Shown here piece after piece: positions 34,495 to 42,357 of a DNA stretch of 64,000 nt (its first letter is position 1; each line of letters begins with the position of its first letter). The stretch is from an uncultured Alphaproteobacteria bacterium. GTDB lineage: Bacteria > Pseudomonadota > Alphaproteobacteria > Micavibrionales > Micavibrionaceae. The notes below the pieces were generated by a model. That model had not been told where the DNA came from. It made no database searches and saw nothing but the letters and a program-made list of their open reading frames with translations. The stretch spans positions 310,001 through 374,000 of the forward strand of contig CAMLMC010000001.1 of NCBI GenBank assembly GCA_946481075.1. The letters run 5' to 3'. The translations under genes were made by a program, and so were the position numbers.

Positions 34495-35070
34495 ATGAGC
34501 CACGATAGACATGTGATTTCCGCGCCTGCTGCGCCGCTGACGACAACGACACCAATGGTGCCGGCGTCGAATCAGGATGTTGTGCCGGCCGCGATTTCAA
34601 AACATCTGGAGGAGAAGGGATTTCTTCTCACCTCCGCCGATGCGTTGTTCGATTGGGCACGGACTGGTTCCATGTGGCCGATGACGTTCGGTCTGGCGTG
34701 CTGCGCGGTGGAAATGATTCATTCCTACATGTCCCGCTACGACCTCGACCGGTTCGGGATGATTCCGCGCCCCAGTCCGCGCCAGTCCGATGTGATGATT
34801 GTCGCCGGTACGCTCACCAACAAAATGGCGCCTGCGCTGCGTAAAGTGTACGACCAGATGCCGGAGCCGCGCTGGGTGATCTCCATGGGGTCTTGTGCCA
34901 ATGGCGGCGGTTACTATCACTATTCCTATTCCGTCGTGCGCGGATGCGACCGCATTGTGCCTGTCGATATTTACGTGCCCGGTTGCCCGCCGACGGCAGA
35001 GGCTCTTGTATATGGCCTTCTGCAACTCCAGAAAAAAATTCAGCGCGAAGATACGCGCATCGCCCGGTAG
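34495..35070 (+). CDS. nuoB: NADH-quinone oxidoreductase subunit B
   Basis: A 191-residue peripheral-arm subunit that carries cluster N2, the last Fe-S cluster before quinone. The ligand cysteines are visible: the adjacent pair in [18 protein letters not shown] and [10 protein letters not shown]. An N-terminal extension of about 40 residues, Ala/Pro/Thr-rich, precedes the conserved core, as in other alphaproteobacteria and mitochondria. The next gene nuoC begins 9 bp after the stop with its own GGAGAG ribosome site. No missing residue. Confidence 0.97.
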   Translation: MSHDRHVISAPAAPLTTTTPMVPASNQDVVPAAISKHLEEKGFLLTSADALFDWARTGSMWPMTFGLACCAVEMIHSYMSRYDLDRFGMIPRPSPRQSDVMIVAGTLTNKMAPALRKVYDQMPEPRWVISMGSCANGGGYYHYSYSVVRGCDRIVPVDIYVPGCPPTAEALVYGLLQLQKKIQREDTRIAR

Positions 35071-35079
35071 GAGAGTTAT

Positions 35080-35778
35080 ATGAGCGAAGAGAACGCCGCG
35101 CCGGAACCGCAAAATCCGCTGGTCAGCGATAAGATGCTGAACATCGCCAATCTCGTAAAGCAAAAGCTTGGCGCGCATATCCTGTCCGCCGAATTCCAAA
35201 AGGATGAGCTTTGCGTTGTGATCAATAAGAAAGGCATCGTGCCGTTCCTGATTGTCCTGCGCGATGACAAGGATTTTGCGTTTAGACAGCTGCAGAGCGT
35301 TTGTGGCGCCGATTACCCGGACCGTATTGAGCGCTTCGAGGTTGTCTATAACCTTCTGTCCCTGAAACACAACGCGCGTATCCGCGTGAAGCTTTCCACC
35401 GATGAAAATACGCCGGTTGATTCTGTCGTGAGTGTCTTTAGTTCCGCCGGGTGGTTCGAGCGCGAAACATGGGATATGTACGGAATTTATTTCAACAACA
35501 ATCCGGATCTGCGCCGCATCCTCACCGATTATGGTTTTGAAGGACATCCTCTGCGTAAAGATTTCCCGCTCACCGGTTATGTCGAGCTTCGTTACGATGA
35601 AGAACTGCGCCGCGTGGTGTATGAACCTGTGAAACTACAGCAGGATTTCCGCATGTTCGATAGCCTCTCGCCATGGGAAGGCATGACCGATGTCCAGCTT
35701 CCGGGCGATGAAAAGGCGACCATTCCGACCTATGGATGGAAGGCCGCGAGCAAAGACGTAAAGGTTCAGGAGAAATAA
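35080..35778 (+). CDS. nuoC: NADH-quinone oxidoreductase subunit C
   Basis: A 232-residue peripheral subunit (30 kDa subunit) that packs against NuoD without cofactors. The signature region is visible: [20 protein letters not shown] (about 127-146) followed by [19 protein letters not shown]. It is separate from nuoD, unlike the fused NuoCD of enterobacteria, as expected for Alphaproteobacteria. The nuoD ATG starts one base after the stop, implying tight coupling. A short Lys/Ala tail ends the protein. Confidence 0.96.
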   Translation: MSEENAAPEPQNPLVSDKMLNIANLVKQKLGAHILSAEFQKDELCVVINKKGIVPFLIVLRDDKDFAFRQLQSVCGADYPDRIERFEVVYNLLSLKHNARIRVKLSTDENTPVDSVVSVFSSAGWFERETWDMYGIYFNNNPDLRRILTDYGFEGHPLRKDFPLTGYVELRYDEELRRVVYEPVKLQQDFRMFDSLSPWEGMTDVQLPGDEKATIPTYGWKAASKDVKVQEK

Positions 35779-35779
35779 G

Positions 35780-36997
35780 ATGAGCCAGCCTGCAACCAAA
35801 AACGATATGATCGAAGTTTCTTCGCACACGGAGATCAAGCCTTACACAATGAACTTCGGGCCGCAGCATCCGGCGGCGCATGGCGTTCTCCGTCTGGTCC
35901 TTGAAATGGAAGGCGAAGTCGTTGACCGCGCCGATCCACATATCGGCCTGCTTCACCGCGGCACCGAAAAACTGATCGAATACAAAACATACACGCAGGC
36001 AACGCCTTATTTTGACCGTCTCGATTACGTTGCGCCGATGAATCAGGAACACGCCTTTGCGCTGGCCACGGAAAAACTTCTCGGCATCACGGTGCCGGAG
36101 CGCGGGCAGTATATCCGTGTGCTGTTCTGTGAACTTGGCCGAATCCTGAACCATATCCTGAACATCACGACCTTTGCCCTCGATGTTGGCGCGATTACAC
36201 CCGCTCTCTGGGGATTTGAAGAGCGCGAAAAAGGTATGGAATTCTATGACCGCGTTTGCGGCGCGCGTCTTCATGCCAATTATTTCCGCCCGGGCGGTGT
36301 GGCGTGGGATATGCCCAATGGCCTTGCCGATGATATATATGAATGGGTTGAGCAATTCCCGAAATTCCTTGATGACCTCGACAATCTTCTGACAGGCAAC
36401 CGCATCTTCAAACAGCGTACCGTCGATATCGGCGTGGCAACGGCGGAAGAGGCGCTCGACTGGGGATTCTCCGGGCCAATGCTTCGCGGGTCCGGAATCG
36501 CATGGGATCTACGTAAGTCGCAACCTTATGATGTTTACGCGAAAATGGATTTCGACGTGCCTGTCGGCAAGACGGGGGATTGCTATGCCCGCTATCTTGT
36601 TCGCATGGCAGAAATGACGGAATCGCTCAAGATCATGAAACAGTGTTTAAAAGAGCTGCCCGACGGACCTGTGCGTTCGAATGATTATAAAGTGACGCCG
36701 CCGCCGCGCGCCGAAATGAAGCGGTCAATGGAGGCGCTCATCCACCATTTCAAACTATTCACCGAAGGCTATCACGTGCCGGCCGGTGAAACATATACAG
36801 CGGTGGAAGCGCCCAAGGGCGAGTTCGGCGTGTATCTGGTATCCGATGGTTCGAACAAACCCTACCGCTGTCATATTCGCGCCCCCGGATTCGCGCATTT
36901 ACAGGCATTGGATTTTATGAGCAAGGGTCACATGCTGGCCGATGTTGTCTCCAACATCGGTTCGATGGATATTGTGTTCGGGGAGATTGATCGGTGA
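35780..36997 (+). CDS. nuoD: NADH-quinone oxidoreductase subunit D
   Basis: A 405-residue peripheral subunit (49 kDa) that forms the quinone cavity with NuoB. Conserved segments: [19 protein letters not shown] with the His that contacts quinone, [14 protein letters not shown], the [14 protein letters not shown] stretch containing the Tyr of the quinone site, and the C-terminal [10 protein letters not shown] short basic-acidic N-terminus precedes the core. Its TGA overlaps the GTG start of a small unknown gene (GTGA), so the unknown gene is translationally coupled to nuoD. Confidence 0.97.
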   Translation: MSQPATKNDMIEVSSHTEIKPYTMNFGPQHPAAHGVLRLVLEMEGEVVDRADPHIGLLHRGTEKLIEYKTYTQATPYFDRLDYVAPMNQEHAFALATEKLLGITVPERGQYIRVLFCELGRILNHILNITTFALDVGAITPALWGFEEREKGMEFYDRVCGARLHANYFRPGGVAWDMPNGLADDIYEWVEQFPKFLDDLDNLLTGNRIFKQRTVDIGVATAEEALDWGFSGPMLRGSGIAWDLRKSQPYDVYAKMDFDVPVGKTGDCYARYLVRMAEMTESLKIMKQCLKELPDGPVRSNDYKVTPPPRAEMKRSMEALIHHFKLFTEGYHVPAGETYTAVEAPKGEFGVYLVSDGSNKPYRCHIRAPGFAHLQALDFMSKGHMLADVVSNIGSMDIVFGEIDR

Positions 36998-37299
36998 TTG
37001 AACAATTTCCCGCCCATGTCAGGAAAGGTGCCTATGCCGATTATTTCGGTGTGATGGCCAGAATTGACGGGTGGGAATACTACGATGCCGGACCGGTGCA
37101 TAATACCTCCATCTGCCTTGTAAAGGTGGGGTATATAACGCCTACGGGAAGACATTCTGCGAAAGTTCCGGTCGACGCGCTGGAGCCTTTGACGAAGGAG
37201 CAGCAAGAATTATTGCAGGCAAAACAAGGCTGTGAGATATCACGGACGACAGTGAAAATGAGGTATCGGGGCCAATCCCTTGATATAGTGTTTGGATGA
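36994..37299 (+). CDS. 101-residue unknown protein between nuoD and nuoE
   Basis: A small soluble protein I do not recognise. It starts with GTG overlapping the nuoD stop (GTGA) and stops over the nuoE start (ATGA), so it is locked between two complex I genes by translational coupling on both sides. It has no signal peptide or membrane segment; one Cys (KQGCEIS). Predicted mixed alpha-beta, with a helix at about 66-76 ([11 protein letters not shown]) and C-terminal strands ([17 protein letters not shown]). Either a lineage-specific accessory or assembly factor for complex I, or a passenger. Its coupled position favours the former, but function is unknown. Confidence 0.65.
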   Translation: MIEQFPAHVRKGAYADYFGVMARIDGWEYYDAGPVHNTSICLVKVGYITPTGRHSAKVPVDALEPLTKEQQELLQAKQGCEISRTTVKMRYRGQSLDIVFG

Positions 37300-37931
37300 A
37301 AAAGACGTTTGACAAAGATGCCGATTATCAGCCGAAGGAGTTCTCCTTCAAGGATATGGCGGCAGTAAATGAAATTATAGCGCGCTACCCTGCGGGGCGT
37401 CAGCAATCGGCCTGTATGCCTTTGCTAGATCTGGCACAACGTCAGGTAGGCACGGAAGGCGCAAAGGCGAATCCTCCTTATGGAGGCTGGATTCCTGTCG
37501 CAGCCATGAATGAAATCGCGCGTATCCTCGATATGCCGCAAATCAAGGTGTATGAGGTCGCAACATTCTATTCGATGTACAATCTTGCGCCCGTCGGCAA
37601 ATATCTGCTGCAGGTTTGCACGACAACGCCGTGCTGGCTCTGCGGTTCCGCTAAAATTGTGGATTCGATCGAAAAGAACCTCGGTGTTCATATGGGCGAG
37701 AGCACGAAAGACGGTATGTTCAGCACGATGGAAGTTGAATGCCTTGGTGCCTGTGCCAATGCGCCGATGATCCAGATCAACGACGATTTCTATGAAGATC
37801 TGACACCTGAAAGCATGACGAGCATTCTAGAGAGTCTTAAAAAGGATGTTGTGCCAAAGCCGGGCCCGCAAAACGGCCGCAACAAAGCCGAAGCAGTAAC
37901 CGGCGCCACCTCCCTTAAAACAAGCGCTTAA
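37296..37931 (+). CDS. nuoE: NADH-quinone oxidoreductase subunit E
   Basis: A 211-residue thioredoxin-fold subunit carrying the 2Fe-2S cluster N1a. The cluster ligands are visible as CTTTPCWLCG (first and second Cys of the C-x4-C pair) and VECLGACAN (C-x3-C). N-terminal helices contain the conserved YPAGRQQSACMPLLDLAQRQ region. A C-terminal extension of about 40 residues ends PKPGPQNGRNKAEAV, a pattern typical of alphaproteobacterial NuoE. Downstream, instead of nuoF, comes the carboxylase-like gene after a 66-bp gap. Confidence 0.96.
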   Translation: MKKTFDKDADYQPKEFSFKDMAAVNEIIARYPAGRQQSACMPLLDLAQRQVGTEGAKANPPYGGWIPVAAMNEIARILDMPQIKVYEVATFYSMYNLAPVGKYLLQVCTTTPCWLCGSAKIVDSIEKNLGVHMGESTKDGMFSTMEVECLGACANAPMIQINDDFYEDLTPESMTSILESLKKDVVPKPGPQNGRNKAEAVTGATSLKTSA

Positions 37932-37997
37932 TGGCTCTTTTACGTCTCTTCCTGTAAGATTTAAGGTGTCCTGATTCCAAGGGGAGGCGTTATATCC

Positions 37998-39425
37998 ATG
38001 TTTGTGCCGTCTTTTCAAAGAAAAATCGATGCCCCTGTCAGTGGTCAATCTCTGGCCTTCATGCGAATCGCGTTCGGTTTCTTTCTGGTGTGGGACATCG
38101 TTCTAGAGCTATTTTATGGCGAAAATGAAATCCTTTATAAGTATATCCAGACGCCATTCCATTTAAAACACTGGTTGTTTACGTGGGTTGAGGCATGGCC
38201 CAATCTAACCATTGCCTACATCCATTATTGGGCGATGTTGATTGCTTCCTTTTTTGTGATGATCGGTTTTTATTTCCGCACATCCGTTATCATCGCAATG
38301 GCGTTATTCTCATATATATTCTTTATAGATATGACGCATTACCTGAATCACTATTATTTGATGATAGTGATAGGCATTCTTCTGGCGATGCTTCCGGCAA
38401 ACAGGGTGTGGTCTGTTGATGCTCTGCGTCATCCGGAATGGGGCCGGGGTGACGTCCCCCGATGGAGTGTTTGGTCTGTTCGGGCCCTGATAGAAACGGT
38501 TTTGATCTATGCCGGTATCGTAAAAATTAATTATGACTGGTTGGGGCTGGAGCCTTTGGGTGAATGGCTCCGTGGCCGCTCTGGCTGGCATTTCTTTGGT
38601 GATCTTGTCCATTATGATTGGTTTATAGCCATAGGGGCCTATGGGACGATTGCCCTTCATTTGCTTGGCGCACCACTGCTTCTATGGAAGAGAACGCGGC
38701 TTGCGACATTTTTTGTATATGCCGTGTTCCATCTGAGTAATTCCTATACCTTTGATATCGGTATTTTCCCTTTTGTAACGATTGCCGCCACGCTGATTTT
38801 CTTCCCGGCTGATTGGCCTTCACAATTTTGGAAGTGGTGTATTGTCCAAAAAGACCGTATCAAGAGCCACTATGCCGCAAAGCCCGCCAAACCCAGCAAG
38901 GATGGAATTTTCCCGAGAGCTGCGTTTGCCTGTGTGCTGCTCTTTTTATTGATACAAATATTGTTGCCGATGCGTCCGCTGCTATACCCGGGTAGGGAAG
39001 CCTGGACGATGGAGGGGCATTATTTCTCGTGGCGTATGAAGCTCTTTGATAAGAGGGTAAGTAAGCAAGTATATACGGTTGTTGATCCGAAAAGCGGGGA
39101 AAAATGGGTTGTCAACGATCTGCGCAAATATATGTGGAATAAGCAATATGCATATGTGGGTGTGAATCCGTACCATGTTGCGCAATTCGCCAGATATCTG
39201 GAAGAGGAATGGCGCCAGAAGGGGTACGAGGATGTCGAGGTCTATGCCGAAGTATGGAGCAGTCTTAATTTCAGGAAACCTGCTTTACTGGTAGATCCCA
39301 ATGTCGACATGACTGAAGTTGAATGGGGATTTGCGGCTTCGCCTTGGGTGATGCCTCTAAATGAACCGTTCCTGCCAAGGGAGGAGCGCGTAAGGGTTCG
39401 TTTGAACATGGGGGTGCAAGATTAA
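37998..39425 (+). CDS. Vitamin K-dependent carboxylase-like (HTTM) membrane protein
   Basis: A 475-residue polytopic protein of the HTTM/vitamin K-dependent gamma-carboxylase family, which in animals couples oxidation of vitamin K hydroquinone to glutamate carboxylation. Seven or so membrane segments fill residues 20-335. Family signatures: THYLNHYYLM (113-122; His118 falls where GGCX has catalytic-site His160), YAGIVKINYDWL (171-182; Lys176 falls where GGCX has the catalytic base Lys218), FHLSNSYTFDIGIFP (244-258), then MRPLLYPG (325-332) and EGHYFSWRMKLFDK (339-352) leading into an extracytoplasmic beta domain. Alignment to GGCX is by eye. It sits between nuoE and nuoF and is followed without a gap by a DCC-family oxidoreductase. 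The substrate is unknown. Confidence 0.82.
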   Translation: MFVPSFQRKIDAPVSGQSLAFMRIAFGFFLVWDIVLELFYGENEILYKYIQTPFHLKHWLFTWVEAWPNLTIAYIHYWAMLIASFFVMIGFYFRTSVIIAMALFSYIFFIDMTHYLNHYYLMIVIGILLAMLPANRVWSVDALRHPEWGRGDVPRWSVWSVRALIETVLIYAGIVKINYDWLGLEPLGEWLRGRSGWHFFGDLVHYDWFIAIGAYGTIALHLLGAPLLLWKRTRLATFFVYAVFHLSNSYTFDIGIFPFVTIAATLIFFPADWPSQFWKWCIVQKDRIKSHYAAKPAKPSKDGIFPRAAFACVLLFLLIQILLPMRPLLYPGREAWTMEGHYFSWRMKLFDKRVSKQVYTVVDPKSGEKWVVNDLRKYMWNKQYAYVGVNPYHVAQFARYLEEEWRQKGYEDVEVYAEVWSSLNFRKPALLVDPNVDMTEVEWGFAASPWVMPLNEPFLPREERVRVRLNMGVQD

Positions 39426-39828
39426 TCGCCCGGTCATACTTTTTGACGGTGTTTGTAATCTCTGCCGCGGCAGCGTCCAGTTTGTCCTGAAGCATGAAAG
39501 AAATGAGGAATTTCGGTTTGCATCCCTGCAATCTGCTATCGGGCAAAAGCTTTTATCCCAATATTCTGCACCTCAATTTCAGAATATGAATACCATAATA
39601 TTGATTGAAGGCGGGCGTGTCTCTTATAAATCCACCGCCGCTTTAAGGATTGCGCGCAATTTGCGTTTTCCTTGGCGACTTGCGGGTGTTTTCTTGATAA
39701 TACCTGAAAAAATCCGTGATTTGATCTATGACTTTATCGGGCAAAGGCGTTATAAATGGTTCGGAAAAATGGATACTTGCTGGCTGCCGGACCCAAGGTT
39801 GGCGCACAGGTTTCTAAACGACGAATAA
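39421..39828 (+). CDS. DCC-family (DUF393) thiol-disulfide oxidoreductase, start unclear
   Basis: A 135-residue protein with the family signature DGVCNLC (Asp-x2-Cys-x2-Cys) directly at its N-terminus, followed by FASLQSAIGQ and the C-terminal WLPDPRLAHRFL. DCC proteins have a thioredoxin-like fold and a presumed redox-active CxxC. The frame is open only from 39406, and between there and the Cys motif there is no ATG, GTG or TTG; the single plausible start is ATT at 39421, which overlaps the TAA of the carboxylase-like gene. GGGGG lies 6 bases upstream of it. The alternative is a frameshift at that G run that fuses the two proteins; such fusions exist in other bacteria. An internal ATG at 39586 would lose the Cys motif. 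Confidence 0.75.
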   Translation: MNRPVILFDGVCNLCRGSVQFVLKHERNEEFRFASLQSAIGQKLLSQYSAPQFQNMNTIILIEGGRVSYKSTAALRIARNLRFPWRLAGVFLIIPEKIRDLIYDFIGQRRYKWFGKMDTCWLPDPRLAHRFLNDE

Positions 39829-39849
39829 CAACAGTGTAACGGATTTGTC

Positions 39850-41136
39850 ATGCTGCAGGACCAGGACAGAATTTTCACCAATCTTTACGGACGCGAGGAT
39901 GCCGGTTTGGCAGGAGCGCGCGCACGTGGTGATTGGGACGATACGAAAGCCATCATCGCCAAGGGCCGCGACTGGATCATCGACGAGATGAAAAAATCCG
40001 GTCTGCGTGGTCGCGGCGGCGCGGGTTTCCCGACCGGCATGAAATGGTCGTTCATGCCGAAAGAATTAAAAGACAAGCCGCACTACCTCGTCGTCAACGC
40101 AGACGAGTCGGAACCCGGCACGTGTAAAGACCGCGAAATTATGCGGCATGATCCGCACAAACTGATCGAAGGATGCCTGATCGCCGGTTTTGCGATGCAA
40201 GCGCACCATGCCTTTATCTATATTCGCGGCGAATTTTTTAGTGAGGGATCGGAAGTCGTCAAGGCGATTGAAGAAGCGCGCGCGGCGGGACTGCTTGGTA
40301 AAAATGCCGCCGGTTCCGGCTGGGATTTTGACATCACATTGCATCGCGGCGGCGGGGCGTATATCTGCGGTGAGGAAACCGCGCTTCTTGAGTCTCTTGA
40401 AGGCAAAAAGGGGCAGCCGCGCAACAAGCCGCCATTTCCGGCGGGCGCAGGCCTTTACAACGCTCCGACCACCATCAACAATGTGGAATCGATTGCGGTT
40501 GTGCCAACCATTTTGCGCCGTGGCGCGGGCTGGTTTGCGGGTCTCGGCAAGGATGAAAAGAATACGGGCACGAAATTGTTCTGTCTGCTCGGTCACCTTG
40601 GCACGCCTTGCGTTGTCGAGGAGGAAATGGGCATCCCGCTGCGCGATCTTCTTGAAAAACATGGGGGCGGCGTTCGCGGCGGCTGGGACAATTTGCTGGG
40701 TGTTATTCCGGGCGGTTCTTCTACCCCCATCATGCCAAAAGAAATTTGCGATACCGTATTGATGGATTTTGACAGCCTCCGCGCTGTTGGCTCCGGCCTT
40801 GGTACGGCGGGCGTGATCGTCATGGATAAATCGACCGATATCGTTTATGCGATTGCACGCCTTGCCCAATTCTACATGCATGAATCCTGCGGCCAGTGTA
40901 CGCCGTGCCGCGAAGGCACAGGCTGGCTCTGGCGCATCATGACGCGCATGGTAAAGGGGCAGGCCACGATTGAAGAAATCGACATGCTTTATGACCTGAC
41001 CAAGGAAATCGAAGGTCACACAATATGCGCTCTCGGCGATGCTGCGGCTTGGCCGATCCAAGGCCTCATCCGTCACTTCCGCCCGGAAATGGAACGCCGT
41101 ATTATCGAATACCGCAAATTTGCGAAGGCTGCCTGA
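39850..41136 (+). CDS. nuoF: NADH-quinone oxidoreductase subunit F
   Basis: A 428-residue NADH-binding flavoprotein subunit of complex I. Visible features: the NADH/FMN glycine-rich loop [15 protein letters not shown] (about 53-67), the FMN segment [31 protein letters not shown], and the 4Fe-4S N3 ligands [14 protein letters not shown] plus the distal Cys in [13 protein letters not shown]. Complete with no missing residues. It follows the DCC gene by 21 bp, with AACAACAGTG rather than a strong ribosome site. Downstream is another small unknown gene rather than nuoG. Confidence 0.97.
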   Translation: MLQDQDRIFTNLYGREDAGLAGARARGDWDDTKAIIAKGRDWIIDEMKKSGLRGRGGAGFPTGMKWSFMPKELKDKPHYLVVNADESEPGTCKDREIMRHDPHKLIEGCLIAGFAMQAHHAFIYIRGEFFSEGSEVVKAIEEARAAGLLGKNAAGSGWDFDITLHRGGGAYICGEETALLESLEGKKGQPRNKPPFPAGAGLYNAPTTINNVESIAVVPTILRRGAGWFAGLGKDEKNTGTKLFCLLGHLGTPCVVEEEMGIPLRDLLEKHGGGVRGGWDNLLGVIPGGSSTPIMPKEICDTVLMDFDSLRAVGSGLGTAGVIVMDKSTDIVYAIARLAQFYMHESCGQCTPCREGTGWLWRIMTRMVKGQATIEEIDMLYDLTKEIEGHTICALGDAAAWPIQGLIRHFRPEMERRIIEYRKFAKAA

Positions 41137-41166
41137 TTTCAGGCAGTTTTTTGAAAGAGTATAATT

Positions 41167-41532
41167 ATGAGTGTTGTTTCTTTTCGCGGTGAACGCACCG
41201 TTGTTGTGTCACCCCATCATCCGTCAAAGGATGAAGAGGGGCATCAGATTGCGCTTGCCCATCTCGCGACCAAACTCAAAACAACGCCGGAATTTATGTA
41301 TGATGGCGGAATTATCAAAGTCCGTGGCGTTGGAAAAGATATCCGTAAAGGAAAACAATATTGGGGCGGGTTCGGTGTTGCCGTCCTGATTTCAGAATCT
41401 TTCAACGGCGCGAGCTTGTCGCAGGCGATAGGCGAAGATGTTGTGGTCTACGACCAGTTGGAGCAAAAGCTGTTTCACAACGGGGAGGAGAAATCCACGG
41501 CCCTGGTTCTACCGCTTCGGCCGTCGGTTTAG
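41167..41532 (+). CDS. 121-residue unknown protein after nuoF
   Basis: A small soluble protein with no recognised domain. It starts 30 bp after the nuoF stop with a moderate ribosome site (GAAAGAG). The N-terminus (VVSFRGERTVVVSPHHP) and the middle (YDGGIIKVRGVGKDIRKGKQYWGG) suggest beta structure; no Cys and no signal peptide. It is the last gene on the plus strand before an inverted block, and its stop overlaps the purQ stop by 4 bp. Like the 101-residue ORF after nuoD it is a lineage-specific passenger or accessory in the nuo locus. The two small proteins do not look related to each other. Confidence 0.6.
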   Translation: MSVVSFRGERTVVVSPHHPSKDEEGHQIALAHLATKLKTTPEFMYDGGIIKVRGVGKDIRKGKQYWGGFGVAVLISESFNGASLSQAIGEDVVVYDQLEQKLFHNGEEKSTALVLPLRPSV

Positions 41533-42356
41533 ACTGCGACTTTGTTTTTCATGGTGCCGAAATACGCACCGGCATTTTCAAAAAGCTTCAGGCCGTCTGC
41601 ACGTTCCGGCAATGTCTTGCCATCACGGCGTGCGCGGTCTTTCAGTATTGCGTAATCATCACGCTGCCATGTGAACATCCCGCGTTCCGGATGGGGCATC
41701 AGGGCGAGGACGCGACCCGTCGGGTCCGTCATGCCCGCGATATCATCCATCGCGCCGTTGGGGTTGAACGGGAATTCACCATTCGCTTTTTCACCATCCG
41801 GTTTCACAAAACGGAGCGCGATTTGTTTCATGTCTCTGAGTGTTTTCAGCGTTTCATCACTCATCATGAAACGGCCTTCGCCATGCGCCACCGGAATATG
41901 CATGGATTTGATACCGGACAGCCATGGTGATTTTGTGTCCTGCACGGCGACGTCGACCCATCGGCATTGATAACGGGCGGTCAGATTGTGCGTAACGGCC
42001 ACAAAACGTTCGCCATATTTTTTATCGATGGCAGGGGCAAGGCCGAGATTGGCCACAATCTGGCACCCGTTGCAGATACCGATGGTCAGGGTATCGCGCG
42101 CGATAAATTTCTGTAAATGGTCCCACAATGTCAGGCGCATCTTTTGTGCAAAGGCGTTGCCCGATCCCGTATCGTCACCATAGGAAAAACCGCCGGGGAT
42201 ACAGAGAACTTGGGTTTCTTCCAGCTCCTGCGGGTTGTCTATCAGGTCGTTGATATGGCGGATTTGTGAATTAAATCCCGCCTGTTCGAAAGCGTAGGAT
42301 GTTTCCTCTTCGCTGTTGATTCCATACCCGGTGATGACGAGGGATTTTGCGGCCAT
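41529..42356 (-). CDS. purQ: FGAM synthase glutaminase subunit, large-type (PurQ-like)
   Basis: A 275-residue class I glutamine amidotransferase that supplies ammonia to PurL in purine synthesis. Visible: GGFSYGDDTGSG, the nucleophile Cys in GICNGCQ (about 92-98) and the catalytic His-Pro-Glu in MPHPERGMF (about 230-238). It is longer than the usual 220-230-residue PurQ, and its sequence style (FNPNGAMDDIAGMTDPTGRV) is that of the C-terminal glutaminase domain of the large single-chain enzyme. It begins right after the PurL stop (TAATATG), so the two reproduce the domain order of a large FGAM synthase cut in two. Confidence 0.9.
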   Translation of the reverse strand: MAAKSLVITGYGINSEEETSYAFEQAGFNSQIRHINDLIDNPQELEETQVLCIPGGFSYGDDTGSGNAFAQKMRLTLWDHLQKFIARDTLTIGICNGCQIVANLGLAPAIDKKYGERFVAVTHNLTARYQCRWVDVAVQDTKSPWLSGIKSMHIPVAHGEGRFMMSDETLKTLRDMKQIALRFVKPDGEKANGEFPFNPNGAMDDIAGMTDPTGRVLALMPHPERGMFTWQRDDYAILKDRARRDGKTLPERADGLKLFENAGAYFGTMKNKVAV

Positions 42357-42357
42357 A

